NCBI GenBank assembly: GCA_938029725.1
Contig: CALHGE010000031.1
Location: forward strand, 1-64,000
Origin: an uncultured Flavobacteriaceae bacterium
Lineage (GTDB): Bacteria; Bacteroidota; Bacteroidia; Flavobacteriales; Flavobacteriaceae
Length of the DNA stretch: 64,000 nucleotides
Direction of reading: 5' to 3'
Positions 1 through 9,114 of this stretch are shown one piece after another. Below the pieces are notes generated by a model, which had not been told where the DNA came from, did not search any database, and saw only the letters and a program-made list of their open reading frames with translations. The translations under genes and the position numbers were made by a program. The first letter of the stretch is position 1. Each line of letters begins with the position of its first letter.

Positions 1-596
1 TCAAATCAATACTTTATTCACCCTAAATAGTTAAGTTATTGTTAAAAAGGAGCAGTTTCGGGGTCACTAGCTATTAAACCATGTATTAAGCCTTAAAAAC
101 AAGGTGTTTTTTGAAATATGGATAGTTCCTCTTTCTCCGCAAAAAGCCCCGTTATCATAATGATAACGGGGCTTTGTTTTTAGCATTACCAATACCGTTG
201 CCAAATGTTTTGTTTTTAGTATGCTTGGAAGATTAAAATAAACTTCAAATTAACATGATGCTCCTGCATTGTTCTATTCAATAATTTGTAAAAAAGATGG
301 GCAAAGTGAACCATTGAAAAAGGTTTTTTTTGAACCACTTAAAAATCGTTTTAGACTTTACTATAACAGGGTTTGCAATACATATTGCTATGCTCATTTG
401 ATTCCGGTGGGTTGGTATACTATGTCTGCCCTTTCCACGCTATTGGGCTTTACTACATACGGTGTCAAAGCAAATAGCTTATTAGTGTTGTTGAATTGAT
501 AAGAGCGATCGACTCAGTAGTGCTGTACCTAAAGAAATAGGAAATGCTTTGAGGGGTGAATTTGTTTTACATTGTAAAGACCTTACTTCGAATACG
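1..596. other. Intergenic stretch without a convincing gene
   Basis: No coding region is convincing here. The longest open frame (269-499, plus strand, TTG start) has no recognisable domain and no ribosome-binding site. The only clear element is the strong hairpin at 143-175, so a gene to the left of the window probably ends before it. The rest is AT-rich, non-repetitive sequence. Confidence 0.5.
143..180. terminator. Bidirectional intrinsic terminator
   Basis: A perfect 15-bp stem (143-157 pairing with 161-175) with GC-rich core AGCCCCGTTATCA and a 3-nt loop is preceded by an A-run and followed by a T-rich tract. This is a textbook factor-independent terminator and can work on either strand. 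It most likely ends a transcription unit lying left of this window. Confidence 0.85.
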
Positions 597-1235
597 CTAG
601 GAAGCCAGTAGTGCTGAACGTTCTGGAACAACGACCTCCCAATCATAAATAAAAATATCCAGAATTGATTTAGATTTGATCTCCTCTAGTTTAGATGCTG
701 TAAAATGCATAAGTTCTAAAGGGCGATCATCTGGTTTTATGCCATGGATATCTATCGCCAGTTTTTGACCCAAAAGCTTACCTAGAGGATGATGTCGGTA
801 GGTGAAAACGGTGTTTACTAGGCTAACGACACCTTCCATTTGGAATAGAATTTGTTGCATGAGTTCATTATGCTCCTTAGTAAAGGTGTAATTTTTTTTA
901 CAAGACCTGCAACGTACTACTAAGAGTTGATGCTGTTCATAATTCCAAAGCTGCATTTTGTCATTTTTGCAATGTTTGCAACAAGAAATACTTCTGCCAA
1001 AACTTTCAAGATGGTGATGTAGCACCTTATATTGCTGTATCAAACCTTCATTTTCCAGGAACCATAATCGTTGTTTCTTTCTCTGATTGGTGCGTTCTAT
1101 CGCAAAATACCAACAGAAAAATAAAAGCATAGAAAAAATCAAGGACATTAATAATAATGGGCCAGTATCTAAGGCAAAAGAGAGCACAGATATGGGTTCT
1201 TGAAGCCGAACCGATGCGGTTTGCTGTATAATCAT
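597..1235 (-). CDS. Membrane-anchored zinc-ribbon protein of unknown function
   Basis: The function is not recognised. The 212-residue product has one strong membrane segment (about residues 25-46). It is followed by a basic stretch and two cysteine pairs, CKHC (86-89) and CRSC (109-112), spaced like a zinc ribbon. The rest is a soluble domain rich in charged and aromatic residues, with no enzyme motif that I can see. It lies downstream of the minus-strand REC-GT2 gene, 324 bases away, so co-transcription is possible but unsupported. An ATG start at 1235 puts the membrane segment close to the N-terminus. The short ATG-overlapping frame upstream is a shadow. Confidence 0.65.
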   Translation of the reverse strand: MIIQQTASVRLQEPISVLSFALDTGPLLLMSLIFSMLLFFCWYFAIERTNQRKKQRLWFLENEGLIQQYKVLHHHLESFGRSISCCKHCKNDKMQLWNYEQHQLLVVRCRSCKKNYTFTKEHNELMQQILFQMEGVVSLVNTVFTYRHHPLGKLLGQKLAIDIHGIKPDDRPLELMHFTASKLEEIKSKSILDIFIYDWEVVVPERSALLAS

Positions 1236-1559
1236 CAGGGGGACATTTGGTTAGCACCACAATGTAATAAAAAATCAGCAAATAATAAAGTCGCAAAAAA
1301 GAAAGAAAATGTTAGTGCCATAAGCACTGCATTCTGGTAAATTCTTCAAAAATTATACTTGGTTTGGCCAGAGGGTATAATTGATTTTCATTCAAACGCA
1401 TACCTCTATTTTACCTGTAGAGTAGGGGTGCCACTTTTGGCGACCACGTTACGCATTCCAGGATCAGCTGGTGAAGCGGCTGAACCATTCCGAACTTTGG
1501 TCTAACTTGGCAGTGAGTGCTGCATCAGGTTTTAGACCTACTGCGGAGCAATTAAAGTA
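1236..1559. other. Intergenic region with a locally GC-richer patch
   Basis: No gene is supported. Bases around 1425-1530 are noticeably richer in GC than the surroundings and read without stops for short distances on both strands. They might be the remnant of a mobile element or displaced gene, but I could not match them to a family. No terminal inverted repeats are visible. Confidence 0.35.
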
Positions 1560-2756
1560 TCAGATTTTGAAATTTTTCACCTTCGTGCTAAGTTTAAAGA
1601 GTGAGGCGAGCTCTAAGGTTATTTGGGTGATTTGGCTTATAGTTTTTGTGTTGTATTTTATAAATGTTTTAGAACTATTGGATGGTTTCCAACGCTGTAA
1701 TGGTTGTTCATAAATGAGTTTTTGAGCTGAATGACGGCCGTAGATTTTTTTCATTCTCATAAAAATTTCTACATCAAATAGCCATTTGGTAATAAATTTT
1801 TCGTTGAATAGTAACGATGCAATTTCACGATCCATGATTTTTGCACCACATTGGGTGTCCTTTAAAGGCATACCTAAAATCTTCTGAATAAGAACACTGA
1901 TCGTTTGCCGTGGCGTATGCTTATTTATATTTGTTCCTACTCGGACCATTCTTGAACCGCTAACAATTTTAAAATCAGAATTTTCAATTACGCTAACCAA
2001 GGCGTTGAAATCTTGGAAGTCAGTTGATAAATCGGCATCTAAAAAGCCGACATAGTCAAATTGTTGGTCTTTTGTGAGTCTTAACATTCCTTGGCGAATA
2101 GCTTCGGCTTTACCTACATTCTTTTTGCAGTTGTAAACACTAATGTTATCAGGGTTTGAATCTCTTAATTGCCTGAGAACAGATAGCGTATTATCAGAAC
2201 TACCATCGTTGACGAAACATAAATGATAGCCTATATTTTTATACGAAAAAGCCTTGAATTCTGAACGCAATAGTCTTTGCTCTTCATTAAAACAGGGTAT
2301 TACTAAGCCAACACAATTTTTTCGTAAAATTTGCTCTTCTAACTTTGCTTTTTGTAAGAATTCTTCAGAATGAGCTGTCCCGATGATACGTCTAACTCTC
2401 GCTGCCATTTCATCTAAGCTTACTGGTTTTTTTAAATAATCATTAATGCCAAGGTTGAAATTTTCAAGAATTACGGCTTCATCTGTATTTCCGGATAGTA
2501 CCAAAATAGGCGTATCTCGTTTCATAAAAACTCTGATATATTTGACCACTTCAATACCGGTGCATTGCACAAGTTCATTGCCAGACATTTCTGGCATGTT
2601 CATGTCTAGCAATACCAAATCAGGATTAAAAGAATTATATAAGAGTATTCCCTCTTCATTAGAACTGGCTGTTTTTACTTCATAACTTAGTTCGGTAAGT
2701 CTTTTTTTGATAGATGATAAGATCAATTGCTGATCGTCAATGGCTAAAATCTTCAT
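1560..2756 (-). CDS. Response-regulator receiver domain fused to a polyprenyl-phosphate sugar synthase-type GT2 (copy 1)
   Basis: Residues 1-125 form a CheY-like receiver domain with acidic pair D7/D8, phospho-acceptor D51, S88 and the K before P111. Residues from about 150 onward form a GT2 domain with VIPCFNEE, NDGSSDNT, the DADLSTDF metal-binding motif, DTQCGAKIM and FDVEIFMRM. These signatures match the dolichyl-/undecaprenyl-phosphate glucosyltransferase (ALG5/GtrB-like) branch. The inferred role is making a lipid-linked monosaccharide at the inner membrane under phosphorylation control. Unlike copy 2 (12152-13291), the receiver carries about 8 extra residues (NELVQCT region, 60-67) right after the MSG that follows D51. 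No DNA-binding output domain is present. Confidence 0.88.
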   Translation of the reverse strand: MKILAIDDQQLILSSIKKRLTELSYEVKTASSNEEGILLYNSFNPDLVLLDMNMPEMSGNELVQCTGIEVVKYIRVFMKRDTPILVLSGNTDEAVILENFNLGINDYLKKPVSLDEMAARVRRIIGTAHSEEFLQKAKLEEQILRKNCVGLVIPCFNEEQRLLRSEFKAFSYKNIGYHLCFVNDGSSDNTLSVLRQLRDSNPDNISVYNCKKNVGKAEAIRQGMLRLTKDQQFDYVGFLDADLSTDFQDFNALVSVIENSDFKIVSGSRMVRVGTNINKHTPRQTISVLIQKILGMPLKDTQCGAKIMDREIASLLFNEKFITKWLFDVEIFMRMKKIYGRHSAQKLIYEQPLQRWKPSNSSKTFIKYNTKTISQITQITLELASLFKLSTKVKNFKI

Positions 2757-3097
2757 AGGTTTAGATTTAAATTCACAATTGTTTAATTGCTGAAATCAAG
2801 GGGATTGGCTTGGTAACCAAGGCAAATATAGCTAGGGCTTATCTTCAGTTTTGTTAAAACAAGTTGATTCGTGAGTTGCTGTAGTTGTATCGCTATTTTA
2901 GTACGGTGGCTGAAATAGTACTTTAATGATACGCCCTATGAGCAAGCATCTCTTTTCAAGCGAAATAAATTGGAGTGGTTGCTCATTAGAAGTGAGGAAT
3001 TTCATAAATGCTTATTGTTATGTATAGGAGATTACACTATTTTTTTTAATTTAGTTGATGGGCCATTAGGTGCCTTTTTTAGCACTGAATAATGAAA

Positions 3098-3153
3098 ACA
3101 ATAATGGTGTAAGTATTTTTTTTTTAAAATGTAAACTATTCTACCATTATTGT
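3098..3153. repeat. 11-bp perfect inverted repeat, possible operator
   Basis: ACAATAATGGT at 3098-3108 is exactly mirrored by ACCATTATTGT at 3143-3153, with a T-rich 34-nt spacer. The right arm ends 13 bp before the putative -7 box of the downstream gene, so it covers the -33 area. A dimeric or looped regulator site, or a transcript hairpin, is possible. Confidence 0.5.
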
Positions 3154-3166
3154 AATCCTCATCTTA

Positions 3167-3174
3167 TATATTTG
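3167..3174 (+). promoter_or_regulatory. Bacteroidetes-type -7 box (TATATTTG)
   Basis: TATATTTG matches the Bacteroidetes TAnnTTTG consensus exactly and lies 35 bp before the TTG start of the large membrane protein. The -33 element is weak: a TTG occurs at an unfavourable spacing of about 14 bp. Assignment rests mainly on the -7 match and position. Confidence 0.4.
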
Positions 3175-3209
3175 ATACCTTTAGTAAAATTTTGATTCTT
3201 GCATAAATT

Positions 3210-6200
3210 TTGAAGAAAAAAACCAATACCCTCTTAATATTAGCTTTAATTGTAGGGCTTGCTTTCCACGGTTCCGCTATTTTTTTCACATTGGAATCTA
3301 CCTATGATGCCTTAATTCATTTATTTTTTGCCGATCATTATGCCAATAGCTGGTTTGACCCCTGGGAATATAGGTGGTATACAGGCTTTACCGTGCAATC
3401 ATACCCTCCACTTGTTCACCAAGTGATTGGAATACTCTCCTACATAGGCGGTCTAAAATTTGGAATGTACACGGTAGGCTTACTGGCTATTGTATTATTT
3501 ATAACAGGTGCCTATCGATACACCTTATTAATGACTGGCAGTAGAAGAATAGCGGGTTATGGTGCTGTTTTAGCTGTTTTCTCTTCCACTTTTGTAGAAA
3601 CACTGCATATTTTTGGGCAATTACCAAGTATCACAGCCCTATCCATTTTACTGCATTCCATGACAGAAATTTACCTGTGGATAAAAACAGGTAAAATGCG
3701 ATACTTTATTACCTCTGTTACTATGCTTGCGGTAACGGTTACTTCGCATCATGTAACGCCTATTTTCGGAATGGTATTTTTTATAGCACCCTTAATAGGA
3801 ATGGCAGTTATGGATGCCTCTAGAGAGCGTGTAAATTCGTATAAAAAACTCTCTTTTAAGATTTTTTGGAATACCACATTAAAGCATTTTTGGAGAATAG
3901 CAAAATTTGGAGGAACTGCTATCTTTTTAATCGTTTTCTGTATTTTTCCGTATTGGTACAATTCCAAAAGAAACCCAATTAATCAAGTCGCTATCCCGCA
4001 TGGATCACGCGATAATTTCTTAGAAATCACTTCATCTGGATTGGTGTTTTTTATAATTCCATGGGGCGTTTTTCTGTTTGTTTTGCCGTATTTCTTTTAT
4101 AGATATTTTAGTAAAAGATATGTATTCTTTGGCTTGTCTTTTGCACTTCTAACCATCTTAGGAACTGGCGGTACAACGCCCATTCCTTTAATGATGCTAG
4201 GAGAAACGGCATTTAACATTCTTACTTTAGACAGGTTTACCCTTTGGGCAACTATAATGGCCCTGCCAATTTTTGCTGAGTTTGCATTTAGAATGGTGGA
4301 AGGGGATTTAAAGGTTTTGATACAAGAAAAATTTGGAGGTGTTTATCACAGAGTCTTAGGCGGTCTCATAGCTGGTGGCATGTTATTCATGGTACTATTT
4401 ACTATGACCTTAGGCTATTTTAGACCTTCACAACCTGCTAAAATTAAAATGCTCCCTATTGTTAACTTTTTAGGAGCAGATTCACATGATGCTTGGCGCT
4501 ATTTACCTTTAGGCTTTGGTGATCAAATGGCATGGCTTTCTGCACAAACCAATGCAATGACAGTGGATGGAAATTACCACTCAGCGCGGCGATTACCAGA
4601 GTTAACCACAAGGGCTATTGAACGCATAGAAAATTCTAAATTTAGAGGTGTAGAGGGTATCGGGTCGCTGCAGCAGTTTTTAACCGTACCGGAAAAATAT
4701 AATTTAAAATATATTTTCTCAAATGATAAATTCTACGACCCCATACTTTACTATTGCGGATGGCAGCGTCTGCAGCAATTAGAGAATGGTATTATGGTTT
4801 GGGAAAAACTAAATGTGGCACCCATACCGCAAATTATGCCCAAACAAGATGTTCCTGCCGTAATGAAATTAATGTGGGGTATAATTCCACTAACCACCGT
4901 GTTATTAGCAATTTTCGTTAATATTCAAATGATTTGGGTACGGCTATTAAAGTCTAAAAAATTAGAAGAGCATTCTTTTATGAAGCTTGCGTTGCCTTTT
5001 AAAAAGTTTCCGCCTAAACTTTTAACATTTTCTCATTGGTGGGCACTGCTAATGCTGCTGTGCTTGAGTTATGGTATGTATCTGTTTTATGTAAAAAACG
5101 TAGCGCAACTATCTCCAAACAATGTAGTAGAGTCTTACTATGATGCTTTAGATTTTAAAGATTTTTCTAGAGCTCACGCCTACCTTGACCCAGAAAATAA
5201 CATTGACATTGCCCAGTATATGTTAGAGGTCTCTGTAACCGACGGAATTTTAAGTTCGTATGCCAAATTAGATTCTTTGCATATTGAAATTTATGATGAG
5301 ACGAAGAATAGTGCAAAAGCCAAAGTATCAAGTATGTGGATTACGCCACTAGAAAATATTTTTAATGATGATTATCATGAACTTGTAAAAAGAGATAGTA
5401 AATGGTACCTAAAACCATCAAAAGTTGATAATGATATACCACCAGATCAACTTTTTACTGCCAATGGTACTACTTTTTATAATCACGGTAGAAGAAAGAT
5501 TACCACACAAGAAACCTATCATGAAGATGTTTTAAAACAACCGGTGTTAGAAATTCTTTCAGCTAAACTCGTAAAATACAAAGGGCAGTATAGCATTGTC
5601 GGAGAGCTACAAAACGTTGATAATACACCAGCAGATATTGTGATTAAGGCTACACTTTACAACGATAACAATACAGAACTTGCCAATTACAATGCTAAAC
5701 ATCAAATTAAGCACAAGTTAATGCCTAAAGAAACAACAACGTTTAAAATAAACTTTGAAGGTATTGCTTGGTCCTCTACCAAAGACACGCTACCACCAAC
5801 GTTTGACCCAGACCAGTTTACTCCAATTAGCTTTGAAGAACAACCAACCAAATTCAATTTACAGTCTGCAGGAAATACGGCGAACACCGATTTGTATAAG
5901 CAGGTAGCCTTGCAAGATTTAGAGTATACAGACCAAGGTTTTAATGGTGTTCTATTTAATTCAGGAGTACAAGAAGTGACCATACCTCAGTTAATAATTT
6001 CTTACTATGATGATCAAAATAAATTACTCTGGGTAGATCATAAATTTGTTACTGAAGGAGTTCGCATTCAGCGAAAACAATTTTTCAACTACAAGCCGTT
6101 AGATTTAGATAGTCTTAAAATTATAAATAGTAGCTTAAAGAACTGCTTTGTAAATGGATTGCCTAATGAAGCTATAGCAGAAAAAATATTTCCGAATAGA

Positions 6201-6299
6201 AAAATAATACATGGCGCAAAGCAAACCCAACCATTTAAAGGAAAGGGCTTCGACTACTTAAAGTTTGAAATAAACAGTTATATCGGTAACCCCAAATAG
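3210..6299 (+). CDS. Large GT-C-like polytopic membrane glycosyltransferase with periplasmic NTF2-like and beta domains
   Basis: The 1029-residue product begins with a membrane segment and then a loop containing the acidic motif TYDALIHLF (D33) and QSYPPLVH. This arrangement resembles GT-C enzymes, which use polyprenyl-phosphate sugars. About ten to twelve membrane segments occur up to residue ~410, and two more lie near 555 and 620. The C-terminal 400 residues are predicted periplasmic: an NTF2-like module (about 632-740), a FxLYD-like beta domain (about 780-865) and a further beta domain (900-1000). The start is TTG, with no nearby ATG. Together with the two REC-GT2 proteins it could transfer a lipid-linked sugar outside the membrane. 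The GT-C assignment is from motif and topology only. Confidence 0.65.
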   Translation: MKKKTNTLLILALIVGLAFHGSAIFFTLESTYDALIHLFFADHYANSWFDPWEYRWYTGFTVQSYPPLVHQVIGILSYIGGLKFGMYTVGLLAIVLFITGAYRYTLLMTGSRRIAGYGAVLAVFSSTFVETLHIFGQLPSITALSILLHSMTEIYLWIKTGKMRYFITSVTMLAVTVTSHHVTPIFGMVFFIAPLIGMAVMDASRERVNSYKKLSFKIFWNTTLKHFWRIAKFGGTAIFLIVFCIFPYWYNSKRNPINQVAIPHGSRDNFLEITSSGLVFFIIPWGVFLFVLPYFFYRYFSKRYVFFGLSFALLTILGTGGTTPIPLMMLGETAFNILTLDRFTLWATIMALPIFAEFAFRMVEGDLKVLIQEKFGGVYHRVLGGLIAGGMLFMVLFTMTLGYFRPSQPAKIKMLPIVNFLGADSHDAWRYLPLGFGDQMAWLSAQTNAMTVDGNYHSARRLPELTTRAIERIENSKFRGVEGIGSLQQFLTVPEKYNLKYIFSNDKFYDPILYYCGWQRLQQLENGIMVWEKLNVAPIPQIMPKQDVPAVMKLMWGIIPLTTVLLAIFVNIQMIWVRLLKSKKLEEHSFMKLALPFKKFPPKLLTFSHWWALLMLLCLSYGMYLFYVKNVAQLSPNNVVESYYDALDFKDFSRAHAYLDPENNIDIAQYMLEVSVTDGILSSYAKLDSLHIEIYDETKNSAKAKVSSMWITPLENIFNDDYHELVKRDSKWYLKPSKVDNDIPPDQLFTANGTTFYNHGRRKITTQETYHEDVLKQPVLEILSAKLVKYKGQYSIVGELQNVDNTPADIVIKATLYNDNNTELANYNAKHQIKHKLMPKETTTFKINFEGIAWSSTKDTLPPTFDPDQFTPISFEEQPTKFNLQSAGNTANTDLYKQVALQDLEYTDQGFNGVLFNSGVQEVTIPQLIISYYDDQNKLLWVDHKFVTEGVRIQRKQFFNYKPLDLDSLKIINSSLKNCFVNGLPNEAIAEKIFPNRKIIHGAKQTQPFKGKGFDYLKFEINSYIGNPK

Positions 6300-6300
6300 C

Positions 6301-7539
6301 ATGCGATTTAAAGTTATTATAGTTTTAAGTTTATTTCTATTCGGCTGTTCTTCTAAAAAAGAACCAGAAATAAAACAAAGTGTTAGCCCAAAAGTGAGCC
6401 TAGTCGCCATGCAAAACAGTTTTGTTGCGGGTGATTCGATTTCCTTACTTTTTAAAACAGATACCCCGACTAACAAATTCAAATTACAAATTAAAAACGC
6501 ATATGGAAATACGCTTTTAGCATCAAAAAAAGATAGCAGTAAACTACTTTTATTTAAGCTTCCTAAAAACTTCACTAGACTCGCTGGCCCGTGCCGATGG
6601 AAACTTTTACAAGAAGAAAAAACGGTATTACAAGGTGAATTTGAAATTGGTGTAAACGCAACCAAGGCTACGTTTATTGAGTCTTATTTTGGACCAAGAA
6701 GTATTACTGCAGGATATAATGATTTTTCTATGCTAACAATTGCTCCAACAGATGTGTATGATAACCCTTTGGATAATGGCACAGAAGTAACCGTTAAATA
6801 TCAGTTTTTAGAGAATATTAGTGAGCTGAAAATTACAAGTCAAAACTTTATGGCCTGGTACAATGTAAGGTCTACCACAAAATCTGGAAGAATATTAGTA
6901 TCATCAGAATGCAATGGTACTACTTCAAAAGAGCTTGCCACTATTGTTTATCCTTCCAATGCTACTAATTTCTCTATAAGTGCATCTAGTGCACATAATT
7001 TTGCCGACGGTAATCAAATAGTAACGTTTACATCAGATATTATTCGAGATGAGTTTGGCAATATGGTAAGTAATGGTACTTTGGTGACCTTCATTATAAA
7101 AAATGAAAAAGATTCTTATTTGTATACCATAGGTACCACGCTAAACGGTATTGTTGAAGCTAGAACTTTACACCCAGATCAAGCTTCACAATGGGAGATA
7201 CAGGCATTTGTTACTGGCGCAGCAGAGAGTAATACTGCAGCGTTTTCGTTTAAGCCAGCCATTAAAGATTATCCTGTTTATTTCTCTAAAGGAAATAGAA
7301 ATATAGCCATTGGTCCTTTTGAAAGTTTTATGAAGCAGCTTATTCCTGATGGTCTGCTTTTGCAACTTGATATCTATGATGCCAACGGAGAGTTTATCGA
7401 ATCAAAAAAAACAACTACTAAAAACGGAGCTTGTACTATATTCTTAGGGGAACATTTTTTGCCTGAAGGTGAGTATACACTAAAATTAGAGGCGGCAGGA
7501 ATCACAAAAGAATTTACAAAAAACATACATGGGTATTAA
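6301..7539 (+). CDS. Lipoprotein with bacterial Ig-like (Big_1-type) domains
   Basis: A short signal peptide ends in the lipobox LFGC (C16), predicting lipid anchoring. The mature part is beta-rich. Around residues 215-270 it reads like an invasin/intimin-type Ig domain (NFADGNQIVTF followed by DEFGNMVSNGT), and a similar unit precedes it (about 125-210). No catalytic motif is seen. It starts one base after the stop of the GT-C-like gene and overlaps the next gene by 11 bp, so the three genes form one operon. A structural or scaffold role at the glycan machinery in the periplasm is inferred. Confidence 0.75.
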   Translation: MRFKVIIVLSLFLFGCSSKKEPEIKQSVSPKVSLVAMQNSFVAGDSISLLFKTDTPTNKFKLQIKNAYGNTLLASKKDSSKLLLFKLPKNFTRLAGPCRWKLLQEEKTVLQGEFEIGVNATKATFIESYFGPRSITAGYNDFSMLTIAPTDVYDNPLDNGTEVTVKYQFLENISELKITSQNFMAWYNVRSTTKSGRILVSSECNGTTSKELATIVYPSNATNFSISASSAHNFADGNQIVTFTSDIIRDEFGNMVSNGTLVTFIIKNEKDSYLYTIGTTLNGIVEARTLHPDQASQWEIQAFVTGAAESNTAAFSFKPAIKDYPVYFSKGNRNIAIGPFESFMKQLIPDGLLLQLDIYDANGEFIESKKTTTKNGACTIFLGEHFLPEGEYTLKLEAAGITKEFTKNIHGY

Positions 7540-9076
7540 ATTAAATAAAGCACTCTACAGAACGGTACTGATCGTCACATTTTTGGGGATCAACGCCCTT
7601 GTGATTTATGGACTAGGTGCTGCTTGGGCTTTTATGAATACTGGAGCAGACAAAACTTCTATGTTGCATTTAGAAGTTCCTATGGAAGATGTATATAAAC
7701 CAAGTTTTGAATGGACCAACTTAGAAAACCCAGGAAGACCTATGGAAGTACAGGCCTTAGGCGAGATTACTAATGATTACATGAATGCTTGGCATGTTCG
7801 TAATATAGCCTATAAGAAAAATGACCCCTACGGTATCGAAGATTTTTACACCGATAGCGCTAGAGTAAGGCTTTATGATAATATAGACCTAAATAAAAAA
7901 AATAAAAACTGGTTTAAACGAACAACCTTAAGTCATAATTCTTCTTTAGATTTTTATACTGCAGATGGTACGATGGTTGTTTTCAAAGATTACAATGTTG
8001 AGCAATACCAGGAGACTTATGAAGGAGAGAAACTAGTCTTTAAAGAAAAGGATACCACCAGCTATCAAGTAATGATGCTTTTAGAAGATGGTTTTTGGCG
8101 TATAAGACACTTAAAAGAAATTCCTACACCAAGAGATACTTCTAAAGTGGAGGAGCGAAATATAGAAGATAAAATAAAAAAAATTGAAGCTATAAAGGGC
8201 ATTAACTACTACCCGAAAGATTCGCCTTGGGATACCTTTGGAAAAAGATTTAATGATAGTATCATTAACCAAGATTTTAAAATTATTCAAAATATGGGTT
8301 TAAATACTATACGGGTATTTATACAATATGAAGATTTTGGGAAAAACAGCGTAAATTATAAGAAACTCGAGCTACTTAAAATACTTCTAGATACGGCAGA
8401 AGCGAATAAGCTAGATGTGCTGATCACTTTATTTGATTTCTACGGAGATTATGATGTTTCTAATTGGACACTTACCCATAGGCATGCAGAAACTATTGTG
8501 AATGCTGTTAAAGATCATCCGGCCCTTTTAGGATGGGATATAAAAAATGAGCCCGATTTAGATTTTGATTCTCGTGGGCGTTTACGGGTGTTAAGCTGGC
8601 TAGAACAAATGATAGAAAATATTAAGAAGTGGGATAAAAACCATCCCGTTACCATAGGTTGGTCTTCTCCAGAAGCTGGCATAGAACTGGCCGATAAAGT
8701 AGATTTTGTATCCTACCATTATTACAGAGAAATTCAGAACTATAAAAAAGCATACGACAGCTTGAATGCTGTTGTACCAAACAAACCCAAAGTACTTCAA
8801 GAGTATGGCATGTCTTCATATAAAGGGCTATGGAATTTATATACAGGAGCCGATGAACAAGGACAATTAGATTACTACGTAGCGATGCAAAAAATACTGA
8901 AGGATAATAATATTCCTTATATGTTTTGGACCTTATATGATTTTAAAAAAGTTCCTAGCGCTGTGGCAGGAAGCTTACCGTGGAAAACTAAAAAACAACA
9001 TTTCTTTGGTTGCTTAGATACCTTAGGAAATAAAAAACCGGTATACTTTGAATTAGCAGAAAAAAACAGGGAATGA
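7529..9076 (+). CDS. Membrane-anchored clan GH-A glycoside hydrolase with NTF2-like domain
   Basis: The 515-residue protein has one N-terminal membrane segment (about 12-35), an NTF2-like region (about 75-200) and a TIM-barrel glycosidase of cellulase/GH5-like type (about 215-505). The two catalytic glutamates are visible: acid/base E341 in IKNEPDLD, and nucleophile E425 in LQEYGMSS. NTIRVF and the terminal FWTLYDF fit the same clan. Periplasmic, anchored hydrolases are common in exopolysaccharide operons, where they trim or release polymer. Its presence downstream of the glycosyltransferase supports such a role. The family number cannot be fixed from sequence reading. Confidence 0.8.
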   Translation: MGIKLNKALYRTVLIVTFLGINALVIYGLGAAWAFMNTGADKTSMLHLEVPMEDVYKPSFEWTNLENPGRPMEVQALGEITNDYMNAWHVRNIAYKKNDPYGIEDFYTDSARVRLYDNIDLNKKNKNWFKRTTLSHNSSLDFYTADGTMVVFKDYNVEQYQETYEGEKLVFKEKDTTSYQVMMLLEDGFWRIRHLKEIPTPRDTSKVEERNIEDKIKKIEAIKGINYYPKDSPWDTFGKRFNDSIINQDFKIIQNMGLNTIRVFIQYEDFGKNSVNYKKLELLKILLDTAEANKLDVLITLFDFYGDYDVSNWTLTHRHAETIVNAVKDHPALLGWDIKNEPDLDFDSRGRLRVLSWLEQMIENIKKWDKNHPVTIGWSSPEAGIELADKVDFVSYHYYREIQNYKKAYDSLNAVVPNKPKVLQEYGMSSYKGLWNLYTGADEQGQLDYYVAMQKILKDNNIPYMFWTLYDFKKVPSAVAGSLPWKTKKQHFFGCLDTLGNKKPVYFELAEKNRE

Positions 9077-9099
9077 CTTTTTAGTCATTCCCTGTTTTT
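9065..9099. terminator. Bidirectional terminator between convergent genes
   Basis: A 14-bp perfect stem (9065-9078 with 9083-9096), a TTTT loop and a flanking T-run lie between the hydrolase and the convergent glycosyltransferase gene. The hydrolase stop codon (9074-9076) is inside the left arm. Confidence 0.88.
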
Positions 9100-9114
9100 A
9101 AACTAAACCATATT

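Larger units (their letters stand above)
2757..3209. other. Divergent intergenic regulatory region
   Basis: This 453-bp AT-rich region separates the divergent REC-GT2 copy 1 and the large membrane glycosyltransferase. It contains no gene. It holds an 11-bp inverted repeat (3098-3108/3143-3153), a long T-run between the arms and a TAnnTTTG box near the downstream gene, so it is probably a control region for both genes. Confidence 0.5.

Noticed and set aside
269-499. 76-codon open frame on the plus strand
   Set aside because: TTG start, no ribosome-binding site, no domain, and odd composition for this genome. I treat it as chance.
515-616. CAGTAGTGCTG occurring at 515-525 and 606-616
   Set aside because: Only 11 bases are shared and there are no further copies, so it is probably chance.
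1471-1713. 80-codon plus-strand frame
   Set aside because: Most of it lies antisense to the REC-GT2 gene and is explained as a shadow.
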